A stretch of DNA of 64,000 bases. It comes from Synanceia verrucosa. Lineage: Eukaryota; Chordata; Actinopteri; Perciformes; Synanceiidae. The position numbers were made by a program, and so were the translations under genes. A model generated the notes under the pieces. That model was not told where the DNA came from, did no database searches, and saw only the letters and a list, made by a program, of their open reading frames with translations. Positions 12,025-22,345 of the stretch are shown here, in pieces; position 1 is the first letter of the stretch; every line of letters begins with the position of its first letter. The stretch covers positions 2,170,501 through 2,234,500 of the forward strand of contig CM056556.1 of NCBI GenBank assembly GCA_029721515.1, read 5' to 3'.

Positions 12025-12359
12025 TAGACAGCCTAAGAATCTACAGTTCAGAAAATACATTTCCCATGATAATCGAGAAAACGTCCAGCAACAAAGAGAG
12101 CATCTACGTGTAGAAGATCTGCATCACACCTTCACTTCCTGCTATCAGTGCTGCAGCTCCCATGACGGTCAAGCCTCACCAGAGGAAACCCAGAGAAACA
12201 GAATTAGAGCAACACAGATCAGATTGGGTAGACCACTTAAATGCACATACATATATATATTTTTTTAACGTATGGTGAGATTTAATCAGGTTAAAGTGTT
12301 GAACATTAAAAGTCGATTCTTTTATCATCCACCTGGAGCTTCACTCCCACTGGGGCACC

Positions 12360-12405
12360 TTTACAGCTGTTACAGCTGTTACAGCTGTTACAGCTGTTAC
12401 AGCTG
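12360..12405. repeat. 10-bp tandem repeat TTACAGCTGT
   Basis: Five near-perfect copies of the 10-mer, each containing the E-box CAGCTG. It falls in otherwise unique DNA. The ten-base period puts every E-box on the same helical face. Confidence 0.9.
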
Positions 12406-12819
12406 GACGACTCGTAGATTACATCAGAATTACTCGTAGGGAGTCTATTTAAAGTTAAACCATCTTCTCTCCATGATTCTCTTCCTAAACACAAGAAGCA
12501 AAAGTTCCTCTTGGAAACAGGATGACACTCACAGTGATGAAATGAAAATAATACGTTATTCAAAGTATTTCTCAGGATATAAAAAAAAAAAAAGTTGGCT
12601 GCCCATTTTTTTTTGCAAAGCACATTTGCCTTACTTTTTTATTTAATGTTTATTTCACATCCACATTACAAACAGTAAAAAATAATTTTATTTAACTAAT
12701 AAGTGTGTTTAATTAATAGTTCATTTGCAATGCCTTTTTATTTAGTACATATTGCATATATGTATTACTGTTATTATTCTATTATTTCATTGCTGTTGTT
12801 TATTGTTCATATTTGTATA

Positions 12820-13030
12820 AGACATTTTTTCATACTTATCTCTATACTTATTTTTGAATTTACATTCTAGATTTATAGACTTATTTGCACACATATTTCT
12901 CATATACTTATTTTATTCTTGTGCACTGAAAAGGGAGACGCTCCACAATTTAGTTGTACAAATGTATATAGACAATAAAGGGCATTCTAGTCTATTCTCT
13001 TCTATTCTATTCCATTCTTTATTACTGTAC
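12820..13030 (+). mobile_element. LINE 3'-tail-like sequence with (TTCTA)n end
   Basis: The plus strand shows the typical ending of fish L2-like LINEs: an AT-rich 3'UTR, then ATGTATATAGACAATAAAGG (from 12963), then a degenerate TTCTA pentamer tail. Only the tail is present, as expected for a 5'-truncated insertion. No open reading frame belongs to it. Confidence 0.55.
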
Positions 13031-13647
13031 TGTGACTACACTGCTATGTGAAATATAATTATAGAATTATAATGATAAATAAAAATAAAAAATTCTATTC
13101 TATGATGCATATTTAATGCTGTTCAATGGAGCTATGTCACAAGACTTTTGGATATGAAATAAAATTTTAAATCCAAATATTTCCACACCTCTGTCCTGTC
13201 ACTGTATGAACTGACTGTTCCAGCAGGAGTCGTATCCTCGCTTGATTAAACACTGTTACTCCCCTGTGAAACAACACTTCTAGATACGTGTCACTCCTAC
13301 CCACTCTCCACTCCATCATGCATGCAGATAAATGCTGCTCACTCACATTATGGAGTAATGGAGGCAGAGATGGACCTGGGTCACTTCTCAGCTCAGAAAA
13401 AAACAGCATTTTTTGTTCATTTCCAAATAGTTTTCTGGTTTTTCTAGCGTCAGCCTGTGTGTGGTTTGTTGTGTTGGATCAGCTGTGCCTCGAGCGTCGT
13501 GGCTTATCAGCTGGAAAACACACACAATGACACACACATCACAGCGTTTAATCAATACGCTTCATCTGTCTGAACAGTCTCATCCAGTTTCTAGTCAAAG
13601 ACTCTGAGGTTTCTTTCATAGAGCTGCATTCAAAAGCACCATGATGT

Positions 13648-13708
13648 TTGGCATGTTTTATTTAATTAAAGGAATTTTGGCATGTTTTATTTAATTAAAG
13701 GAATTTTG
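13648..13708. repeat. perfect 29-bp direct duplication
   Basis: Two adjacent copies of a 29-base unit beginning GCATGTTTTATTTAATTAAA and ending GGAATTTTG, with a period of 29. This is a simple tandem slip in AT-rich DNA. The surrounding 13031-14010 shows no gene. Confidence 0.9.
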
Positions 13709-14012
13709 TCAAATTATTCATATCAAGGTTTCTGTTTGCACTGACAAGAAGTCCCTGAGCTGTTTACTTTCTCTAATCATTTAATTAATTCAATTCAATT
13801 TTTACATTTGAATGTTAATATTGTGCTTTTCGTCTTTATATTTATATCTAAATCCATTTCTTCTTGGGTTTTTTTTGTATGTAATGCTGCAAAAAAAGTT
13901 GAATAACCAAAAGTTAGAACCAAAACACACAGGAGGCTTTCAGTTATTATGGCCCCAGATTGTGGACCAGCCAGCTGGACAAAACTCAGGGCTGCAGAGA
14001 CTGTTGAGGTCT

Positions 14013-14436
14013 TTAACTCACTGAGTGCCAGCAGCATTTTTACCCATTCTGAGTCATATTTCTAGACCCACAGAATATTTTGTACTATGTCTCTGAAAAC
14101 AGTGAATAGCTCAAATGAAAGAAGAGACTCTTTATTTCATCATGAAAAAAATGTTTGTTTTTACCTTGTTCCATTCTTGTTTTATCAGAGGTAGAGTAGA
14201 GGACACTTTCACCAAAATCATCACTTTTTCTCCAGATTCTGTTTGTTTTGCTCTCTAATCTCGATCGTCTCCACCTCCTGTTTTGATCTCTGTGGTGTAT
14301 ACCGTCTCTTTATGCTCTGACTACATCTCCCAGAAGCCCCAACATTACTCACAGGCTGCAGGAGACTGTGATCAGCGACCCACTGCCGAAAAAAGGAAAA
14401 AGAGAAATATACGTCGTTGGCACTCAAATAGTTCAG
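14013..14436 (-). mobile_element. MITE with TTAACTCTTTGAGTGCCA termini, copy 2 (inverted)
   Basis: The left end TTAACTCACTGAGTGCCA (14013-14030) and right end TTGGCACTCAAATAGTTC (near 14418-14434) are the same termini as in 11131-11567, with a few substitutions. The interior is the reverse complement of that copy, for example TCATCATGAAAAAAATG, GAGGTAGAGTAGAGGACACT and TCTCGATCGTCTCCACC. The promoter-like motif ACTACATCTCCCAGAAGCCC starts at 14320 and is identical between the copies. The pair forms inverted repeats about 2.4 kb apart. It is non-coding. Confidence 0.75.
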
Positions 14437-14814
14437 AAGAGACTCAAGGCTCTTTTTAATAATTATCATTGATGATCATTTTTATTTTTATAATTTTCCT
14501 TTCCGTCATATTTTTAAATGACCTCTTTTATTAATCCATTTATTTTTGTATTTATTTATGTTTTTATTTATTTATTGTTAATTTAATAATTATTCAGTGT
14601 ATTTGTTAATTTATTTATTAACTTAACTTTATTTATTTATTTTTTTATTATATAATATTATTTATTTATGTAGGTTTTTAATTCAGCTCCAGTGTTTCCC
14701 AAAGGTGGCTTTTGCCTCACTTCAGGTCTCAGTGCCATGCTGAAGTATGTGTGTGTTTATTTATTTGGAGATGGAAAATGTTTTTTTTCTGTTGTTGTTT
14801 TTAGCCACCAGAGG

Positions 14815-14885
14815 CACTTTGAATTTGAAATGTATAAAAAGTGACATTCAAATAAAGTTTGATTTGATTTGATTTAAATAAAAAA
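14815..14885 (+). mobile_element. LINE-tail-like end with (GATTT)n
   Basis: TGACATTCAAATAAAGTTTG followed by repeated TTGAT/GATTT units resembles the 3' terminus of a truncated L2-type LINE. The preceding 14440-14690 is an AT-rich, degenerate TTTA/ATTT stretch. Confidence 0.45.
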
Positions 14886-16355
14886 ACTTCTTTTGGCTCT
14901 TCTAACCAACTAACAGCAGTTTGGTTATTGTTGTTAACTCACTGTGTCCATGCAGTATGCCCAGTATTTACAGTTAATGTACATGTACTAACTGTTAATC
15001 TAAAGAAAACAACACTACCTGCAGCATCTGCACAGAAAATTCAGAAAAATGTTCTGTCATTGAGTTGTTATATTACAATAACTAAACATAAATAGATAAA
15101 TAGATGAACAGATGACCTACATCACATGTCCATCTCTTTTTGCAGCACGGCCGTCACTGGTGCTGATTGACATCATTACTGCCTGTAAGCAGTTTAGTTA
15201 AACTAATCCACAGAATGAATGTGAATCTTAATGATGTTGAGTGATCGTTTTGGGAGGGAAGGAGTCCATTTTAAACGCGCTGCAGCCTCATTTGTCGAGT
15301 AAATAAAAAGTCGGCGGTGTAGTCTGCAGTAATGACGTTCAAATGAAAACGGCTCTTTCACAAATACTTGCTGTAAAACACATTGTGTGTTATTTTAAAG
15401 ACAGCTTTAATGCTAATGTTGTATTCTTATGGTGAAATAGACCAGCTAAAATGGATAATTATCCAGAAATAGTTTAGATTCTTGGGGAGTGAGACTTGGT
15501 TTTTATTTTTGTGTGTTTGCACATAAAGTGAACGTGTTTCATTTTCCTGTCATTTCGTTGTGCAGTTATAACATTAATTCATGCTGAATATGTGAAGATA
15601 TTTTTGTGCAGAAAGCAGAAAAATGCTAAACACACCGACTATGTAGACAATAGAGGCTGGCTGGGTGCGTAATGCCTCAATAAATTGTGGTGTTTGACAG
15701 CAGTGGAGCTTAATCTGTCTCATCTTTTCTTCTGTTTCGCAGATATAATCATCAGCCTGCTGCCCTCTGCTCTGGATCTGCAACAAGGATTTTGTGATTC
15801 CTCCTCCTGCAGAAGATTTTTCTTTTATTCTTTAAAAATATCAAACCTGCAAATGAGTAAAATGACAGAGTGAATGACTATTTTGGTTATGGGTTTCTGT
15901 AATAAAACTTAAACGCTTGATGTGAAAACAGTCACCATTCAACAGCAGGAGGAAGCTTCAGATTACAAACCGATAACATAACATAATCCAGTTTAAATCC
16001 ACCTGAGTTTAGATTCTGGATTTAATTAGCTGAATCCAGCATTTACAACAACAGTTTAAATGTGTGTCTTTGTCTCTGTCGAGCATCCAAAATGTGTCAT
16101 AGAGCCACATTTCCACCTGAATAAAGCACATATAGAGGCTTGAATATTACACACTACACCATCAACAGGTGCTGCTAATTAAATTATTAATATTTAAAAA
16201 AAAAAAAAAAACTGAAAAAAAATCTGAAAATGTTTACTACTTTTGCTGCTCTTTGCCAGCTTGCTATATTATTGTGTTTTTATTTATTTTCTTTATTTTT
16301 ATTCCTTTCCTCACACTCCGGTCACTTTAAGTTCATAACCATTTAGTTTGTCGTG
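14886..16355. other. no gene found; mostly unique sequence
   Basis: No repeat family, splice-supported exon or long frame was recognised. The stretch 15240-15350 (GGAGGGAAGGAGTCC to TGTAGTCTGCAGTAATGACG) is GC-balanced and unlike the AT-rich surroundings. A poly(A) run lies at about 16195-16212. Confidence 0.4.
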
Positions 16356-16369
16356 TATAGACGCATATA

Positions 16370-16425
<56 letters not shown>

Positions 16426-16431
16426 TCTATA
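16356..16431. repeat. AT microsatellite capped by inverted TATAGACGCATATA arms
   Basis: TATAGACGCATATATATATG on the left and ATATATGCGTCTATA on the right flank an uninterrupted (TA)n core. The whole 76 bases is therefore a near-perfect self-complementary hairpin. It could be a very short palindromic element or a microsatellite that grew inside a palindrome. Confidence 0.8.
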
Positions 16432-17065
16432 GTGTTGTTTTGTTTTAGGTCCAGTCACGACATTTCCCTCAACCTAACTAAGCTGTTTTCATGCCTAAAC
16501 CTAAAGTCTGTGCCTTTGTCGCCTCCTGCTGGTGCTGCATATTAATACAGGATAATATTTCCTTCTCTTTGAGGCAAAACATGGCCCTGACCCACACATA
16601 CAAGCTGTCTGATATGTTCACGATGGTAATACAAGATAATAAGTAAGCCGAGGATAAAAAAAAAAAAATAATAATGACACAACAATCCATCCAATAACTG
16701 TTGAGATATTTCAGTCTGGGCTGAAGCGAATCTCTGACATACAGAGGGAAGTACGTGGAGCTACACTGTTAGCATGGCTAAAAGCTAACGGGAATGGCTA
16801 AATGATCATGAATAGCTTTGTGAGCTTCGGTTGTGTCGTCCTCTCTGTGTGAGGCGAGCAGAGAGACGTTCAGAGATAGACTCAGTGTTTGTTCTGCCTC
16901 CTCCTGTCACACAACTCTTTGATCAATCACTGCGCTTGGCGACAGTTACCATGACAGCTAGTCACATGATCAGAGAGCGCACTGCAGGTGTGTGTGAGAA
17001 ACCCTGAGGTGTGACCTTGTACCACACACACACACACACACACTGCTGCTACTGTCATCCTCCTT
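16432..17065. other. no gene found
   Basis: Unique sequence with one short (CA)n run at about 17023-17042. No coding or RNA gene signal was seen. Confidence 0.4.
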
Positions 17066-17069
17066 CAAC

Positions 17070-17235
17070 ACTGAACTACAGCTGCAATGATTAATCAATT
17101 AATCAATTAGCTGTCAGCTGTTAAATTGAAAGTTAAATCCTCTGGTTGCAGCTTCTTAAACGGGAATACTTCCTGCTTTCTTTCCTCCTCTCTGACAGTA
17201 AACTGAATATGACAGATGTTAGTTTCAGCTTTAAA
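17070..17235. mobile_element. dispersed 'CTGCAACGATTAATCG' repeat, partial copy A
   Basis: It begins ACAGCTGCAATGATTAATCA and continues through GCAGCTTCTTAAACGGGAAT and CTCTGACAGTAAACTGAATA. These are the landmarks shared with copies at 31215, 49640, 54465, 55040 and 57335. The family is common in teleost genomes and behaves like a non-autonomous DNA transposon. It has no coding capacity. Confidence 0.55.
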
Positions 17236-18965
17236 TTTAACACAACTCGTTACAGAAAGTGAGAAGTCATTACTTCTCTCTGGTGACATGAAGCTAAAAA
17301 TAAAGTCGAGCTGGTTTCACTTTCTGTTAGCGCTTCAATGATAGCGAAGCATCAACCAATCACATCCTGTTCTGTCTCATCGAAAACGTTTCATCCACTT
17401 CACAACGACAAAACGACGTCAGCAACTCAGCAACAATGTGGCTCGCCTCGTAGCGTCACATATCACATGGACTAACATTTATTTCCTACGCTAACCTCCT
17501 TAGCTGAAGTCGTTCACTTGCTTTCCTCACTTCCTCTTTCTCCTCACTGATTCACTGAAGCTGAACAACCAATCAGAGTGATTTCTCTCACCACTGTTTT
17601 TAGGCATTTTTTTCTACAATTTACTTATCAAACTATTCCTTCTAATTCTTAACTAGAATATAGTCTAAATATTATATTTATATAATATATAAATTTATAT
17701 CAATATTATAATTATATAATAATAATGATTTAATTTCATTTGCTATTAAAAATAGATAGTTCATCATCGTATGTATTAATAATATTTATTATTATTATTA
17801 CTGCTTATTCTGCTGTTTCATTATTATTGTTTTATGGTTTTTTGTCTCTTTTAAAACTTGTTTATGCTGCTGAAACAAATGAATTTCCCCCAGTAAAAGT
17901 AAATAAAAAGTACTCCATTCTGTTCAATTTTAAACTGACTTGTTTTGTTTCTGCATTTTCTTTTTCTAACCCACATCCCACTATGGACCCTGAACCTGAA
18001 CCCAACCCTCAACCAAGTCTCCACCCTAAAATAAAATAATTTTATATTGCTGTATGTTACTGTTTTATATTGCTGTTATTGTAGGCAGGCTTAGAAAAGG
18101 GTTTCAACAATAAATTTTATAAACATCTGTATTTTTTTTCAAACATTTTTTCATCTTAAACATAATTTTTAAAAACATCATCTTTTTGTGTGCTTAAATA
18201 TTTTTTTACACATTTCAATAAATGCTTATGTTTTTAGCATCTTTTTAAACACATTTTAACACTTTTGTGTGTTTTTAAAGATTTTTTAAAAAAACTTAAC
18301 TTTTAAGAAAACATTATTTACATTTTCAACAGATATTTTTTTTTTTAACATGTTCACTCATCAGCTGTTAACTCACATTAATGCTTGGGGCTCCACTTAA
18401 AATGATCACTATTTTACCCAGATACAGCAGTGCTATTCTCTGATTGGCTGATTAGCGGTATGCTGTTTTCTGATTGGCTGGAGCGTTGGCGAGCTCTGGA
18501 AGCTCAGAGAATAGATTAGAGATGTAACTTGTAATGGCGTTATTCATTTTAATGAGTTAATTTTCGTGCGTGGGAAACACCAGGTGTGTCAGGTGAGAGA
18601 GTGAAAGGTTTAAAATGTGGGTGTGTCACACTTGAGAGTCATGGTTTCAATATGACGCTCATGTCATGCTATCGTTAGCTAGCAGCTATTTGCTAATATT
18701 TGTAGCAGCAGAGCATCGTCAGGACCAACATATGAAAAGTCAAACTTGAAATAATCAGGCTCATACTTCCTGTGTTTTCTGCTCACCTCAGACTAAAAAC
18801 CAACCCGTTTAGCACCTAGCATGTACTGTAGTTAGCTTAGCTTAGCTTAGCTTAATTTTTTCACAGGGTCTGTCTTCGTATTGTTCATGCACAACTGACT
18901 GAAACTTCCAGAGAGCAAAAAATATCCATCCTGATCTTATCAGTAATGAGTGGCCAGCCGATTAA
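17236..18965. other. no gene found; AT-rich with paired CCAAT motifs
   Basis: The 17600-18360 part is very AT-rich. At 18430-18485 the motif TTCTCTGATTGGCTG / TTTTCTGATTGGCTG occurs twice about 30 bases apart (inverted CCAAT boxes). At 18835-18855 there is a short (TTAGC)n run. No exon was recognised. Confidence 0.4.
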
Positions 18966-18970
18966 AAAGC

Positions 18971-18971
<1 letters not shown>

Positions 18972-19024
<53 letters not shown>

Positions 19025-19175
19025 TTGAGAGGGATTTGAGTTGTTTGAGATGGAAAGATAACCTGACTTTGTTTTGGCTGCAAGTCTGTTGTTCAGTCGG
19101 TCGGTCGGTTGGTGTGCAGCTGAGTCTCAACTGTGGTTATTAGTTTGCGATCAATCAAGCTTTCCTCTGTGCTTT

Positions 19176-19216
<41 letters not shown>

Positions 19217-19368
19217 CTTAATATCAGCTCAGGGAGAGGAAGGGATTGAACAGAGGAAGGAGAGCGATGGAGATGGCGGTTAGTTTTTTTTTTTGTCTCA
19301 ACCTTTCTTTTTGCCTCGGCATTGATCCCTGCCTCACCTCAACACACACACACACACACATACACACA

Positions 19369-19409
<41 letters not shown>
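18972..19409. repeat. cluster of three (CA)n microsatellites
   Basis: CA arrays at about 18973-19021, 19179-19213 and 19341-19409 are separated by unique sequence. TG/CA mixed low-complexity sequence continues to about 19610. Frames reading THTHTH or CVCVCV here are artefacts. Confidence 0.9.
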
Positions 19410-19411
<2 letters not shown>

Positions 19412-19728
19412 AGGCCCAGCTTCGACCGCCTGACTGGTCAAATTAAACCCAGATCACTGCAGCCTCCTGGGACTCAAGCGCTGATTTTTAGTCGACTTTA
19501 ACATGTTAAAACACACCGACAGCACACGTGCAAACACACACATGCAGGTTTGTGTGTGTTTGCATGCTGCTGTCTGTTGCGTGTGCACACTGTGTGTTGT
19601 TCAGTGTGTGTGTGAGATGTCTCCTTGTAGTTCTGCTGTGTCAGCGCCTCCGACAGACAGCGCTGTTGTTGTTGTGAAGCCACAGAGGAAATAAAATAAC
19701 AGCCCACGTCTTTTCAACCCACAGACAG

Positions 19729-19754
19729 CTCTCTCTCTCTCTCTCTCTCTCTCT
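19729..19754. repeat. (CT)n microsatellite
   Basis: About 13 uninterrupted CT dinucleotides followed by a C/T-rich stretch. No gene lies in the surrounding 19410-20130. Confidence 0.85.
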
Positions 19755-20129
19755 ACCTTCCCCCCTTTTGTTCCCTCTTTGTTTATTATTCCTCGTTTCG
19801 CCATTTTGCCTTCATTTCCTCTCCTCCTTTATCTCCAATCATTCCTGCACATCTTTAATTTTTCTGCTTCTCTGTGTTCTTTTTATATAATCTTTTATTT
19901 CATAGTAAAGATGTGATGATAATTTTGCACAACAAAAAAATCAAGAAATAAAAAAGTGCATTTTTTAAAAAAGAAAACATTATTTACATCTTTATACACC
20001 TGTAAGTGTTTTGTTTGAGTGTGTTGAGTCACACAGATTGATAATGAAATGGATTTTTTTTTTTTTGCAAATTCACCCTGATTCATTTGGTTATGTTACT
20101 CTTATTATTTTTATTAGTAGTATTTAATT

Positions 20130-20635
20130 AAAGCACAGACATGTGCACACACTCCATCACAGTCTAATAAAAGTATTTTTCTATGCGTTTACGATGTTTT
20201 TCTGATCGTAAATTCCCCATGCACTCATGTGTTTTGAAATTAGAAACTCTGGCAAAACCTGAATTTTTTTTGTTTAGCTGTATCTTAAAAAAACATCATT
20301 TATTTGCATATATTCTATTTTTATTATTTCTTTTATTTTTTACTTACTCCATCATACTATCACTGTCTAATAAAATATTTTTTATTATTCTCTAAATTTT
20401 TAATTATTGTTTTCTATTTTTTCTGATTTAGCAAAATGTCCATGTCCAATGTAGAGTCATGTGGTTTTATCTAAAAGCATCAGTGTTATGATACTGTTGG
20501 AATTATTTTTTATTATTTTATCAAATGACATATGTGTGCACACACTCACAGTCTAATAAATAAATATTTTTCTATTATTTTTTTATTGTACAAACCTAAA
20601 TTTCCCAGGCAGAGTCATGTGGTTTTAAAGAGGAA
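20130..20635. repeat. degenerate three-unit tandem repeat, ~190-200 bp
   Basis: The motif (C)AGTCTAATAAA...TATTTTT recurs at 20160, 20363 and 20549 (spacings 203 and 186). It is accompanied each time by ACTCCATCA/ACACACTCACA upstream and by an ATG(C)A...TCATGTG(G/T)TTTT block downstream (20218, 20455, 20614). The units are strongly diverged. No gene was seen in or around them up to 21340. Confidence 0.55.
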
Positions 20636-21351
20636 AAAAGATTATTAGGACCTGAAACTGAGGAGAGACGGATGGATGATGGAGGGAGAGGAGGCTGGAT
20701 ATTTGGCCAGATGAATGATGAATGCATGAAGAGCAGAAGCAGCAGCAGATGGATGGAGGGAAGAAGGGATGGGTGGAGGAAAGCCAAACAGAGCCAAGCA
20801 GATTTAGTTCAAACAAGTGAAACTGGGATCACATTTGTTTCCTTTTAAAGTGGACTGTGGGATTCTGGGAGGATGAAATGAATCAAAGAGCACTTCCTGT
20901 TTGAGGTGCGATGCTGCCATCTGCTGGATATTTACACCAACCAGAGGCATCCAGTGAAGAAGAAGATCAAAAACCATCAGAAAACATCTGGAGGATGACA
21001 TGTGAACCTTCATCCTCACACCACCTGTCGTGTTCCAGTTATCTGCTGTATGACTGCAGACGTTTGTCTCCTTTAATTATTTCCTGGAACTTAACAGCTG
21101 TAAAAAAAAACAAAAAAAAAAACAAAGGTGAGGACGTCAGACGAGGTGCATGTCGCCTCTTTAAATAGAAATGTGTGGCGTCCTGCAGATGCATCAGTAA
21201 TAATCCTCTCTTGTTTGAATATGTGGCTTATTTAATGTGTGCAGATGGATAAATAATTAATATTAATACATGAGACACATAAAGATCAATTTACAGCCTT
21301 TTTTTACTGACAAGTTTCCAAAAGGACCATAATATGTCAGTAAATTTAGTC

Positions 21352-21425
21352 AATAGAATAGAATAGAATAGAATTACTTTATTGATCCCAACTTGGGAAA
21401 TTACTGAATTGATATGGAAACAAAA
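21352..21425 (-). mobile_element. LINE 3'-tail with (GAATA)n
   Basis: The plus strand shows (AATAG)n, then AATTACTTTATTGATCCC, then a GGGAAATT block. This is the reverse complement of the usual 3' end of a fish L2-like LINE (GGGATCAATAAAGT plus a pentamer tail). The body is missing. Confidence 0.5.
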
Positions 21426-21799
21426 AAATAAACCGATAAATAAATAAAGGCTAAACTTCAAACATTCAGAAAAGTCATCGTACCTTCTATATTTACATTC
21501 ATCAAGTGGCTCAACTCCAAATAAATAATAATAATAAGCTGTCAGTAAGCAACTGTTTAGAAGCTACTCTGACATGTTTCTCTTGTTTTAATCTGCCTGG
21601 CAGATTTGTTATACAGTATACGAGCTCTTTAGTGATTTATGAATACCTTATATTATTTTTCATCCAGTCATTTCACTCTAATATTATCCTGTTTGATCCA
21701 GGGCTGGGTGAATGTCAGCAGTGTAAAGAAGACTTCCTGTGTTGCTTAAACATTCAATCAGTATCAGTCTAATTGTCCCATTTTTTTGGGATGTTTTTA

Positions 21800-21865
21800 G
21801 AATTGAATTAAATATTTTTTATTGATCCCCCACTGGAGGAAATTCACTTGTTACAGCAGATTTAA
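21800..21865 (-). mobile_element. second LINE tail, same orientation
   Basis: AATTGAATTAAATATTTTTT followed by ATTGATCCCCCACTGGAGGA and AATTCACTTG is the reverse complement of a GGGGATCAATAAA-type LINE terminus. It is independent of the tail at 21352 and more diverged. Confidence 0.45.
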
Positions 21866-22144
21866 CAAGTAAATAATATAAAAAATAATAATAAATAGCA
21901 ATAATTAATACATAGAAGGAAAGGAAATAATAATGAAAAATAAAATAATAATAATAATAAGAAGAGTTTGTACTAAAGATTTAAAAAAAATTATAGCAAA
22001 TTTAATTTAATGAAACATAATATTTAGACTATGGATATATGACTTGTAAACTATTGATGGTAATGGCAGCTGAACTCAAACACAAAGCCTTGAATTTTGC
22101 TTAATGAATTATTTCAGAAAGACAGTTTTTTGTGCTTTTTGCAT

Positions 22145-22345
22145 GTAAGATAAAATAAGATAAGAAAAGATAAGAAAAGATAAGATAAGATAAGATAAGA
22201 TAGGATAAGCTATCTTGGTCAGGTCTTTCTTGTAAAGGAGATCGTTGATCTCAATGGGACAAACCTGGTTAAATAAAGGTTATAATAATAATAATAACAA
22301 GAAAAAGAAGAAAAGAAGAAGATAAGATAAGATAAAAAGAATATT
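22145..22345 (+). mobile_element. LINE-like tail between (GATAA)n and (AAT)n repeats
   Basis: A (GATAA)n run at about 22150-22205 is followed by TCTTTCTTGTAAAGGAGATC, TGATCTCAATGGGACAAACC and TGGTTAAATAAAGGTTATAA, then (AAT)n. The TGGTTAAATAAAGGTT ending is a familiar fish LINE terminus. A second GATAA run sits at 22318-22335. Confidence 0.5.
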
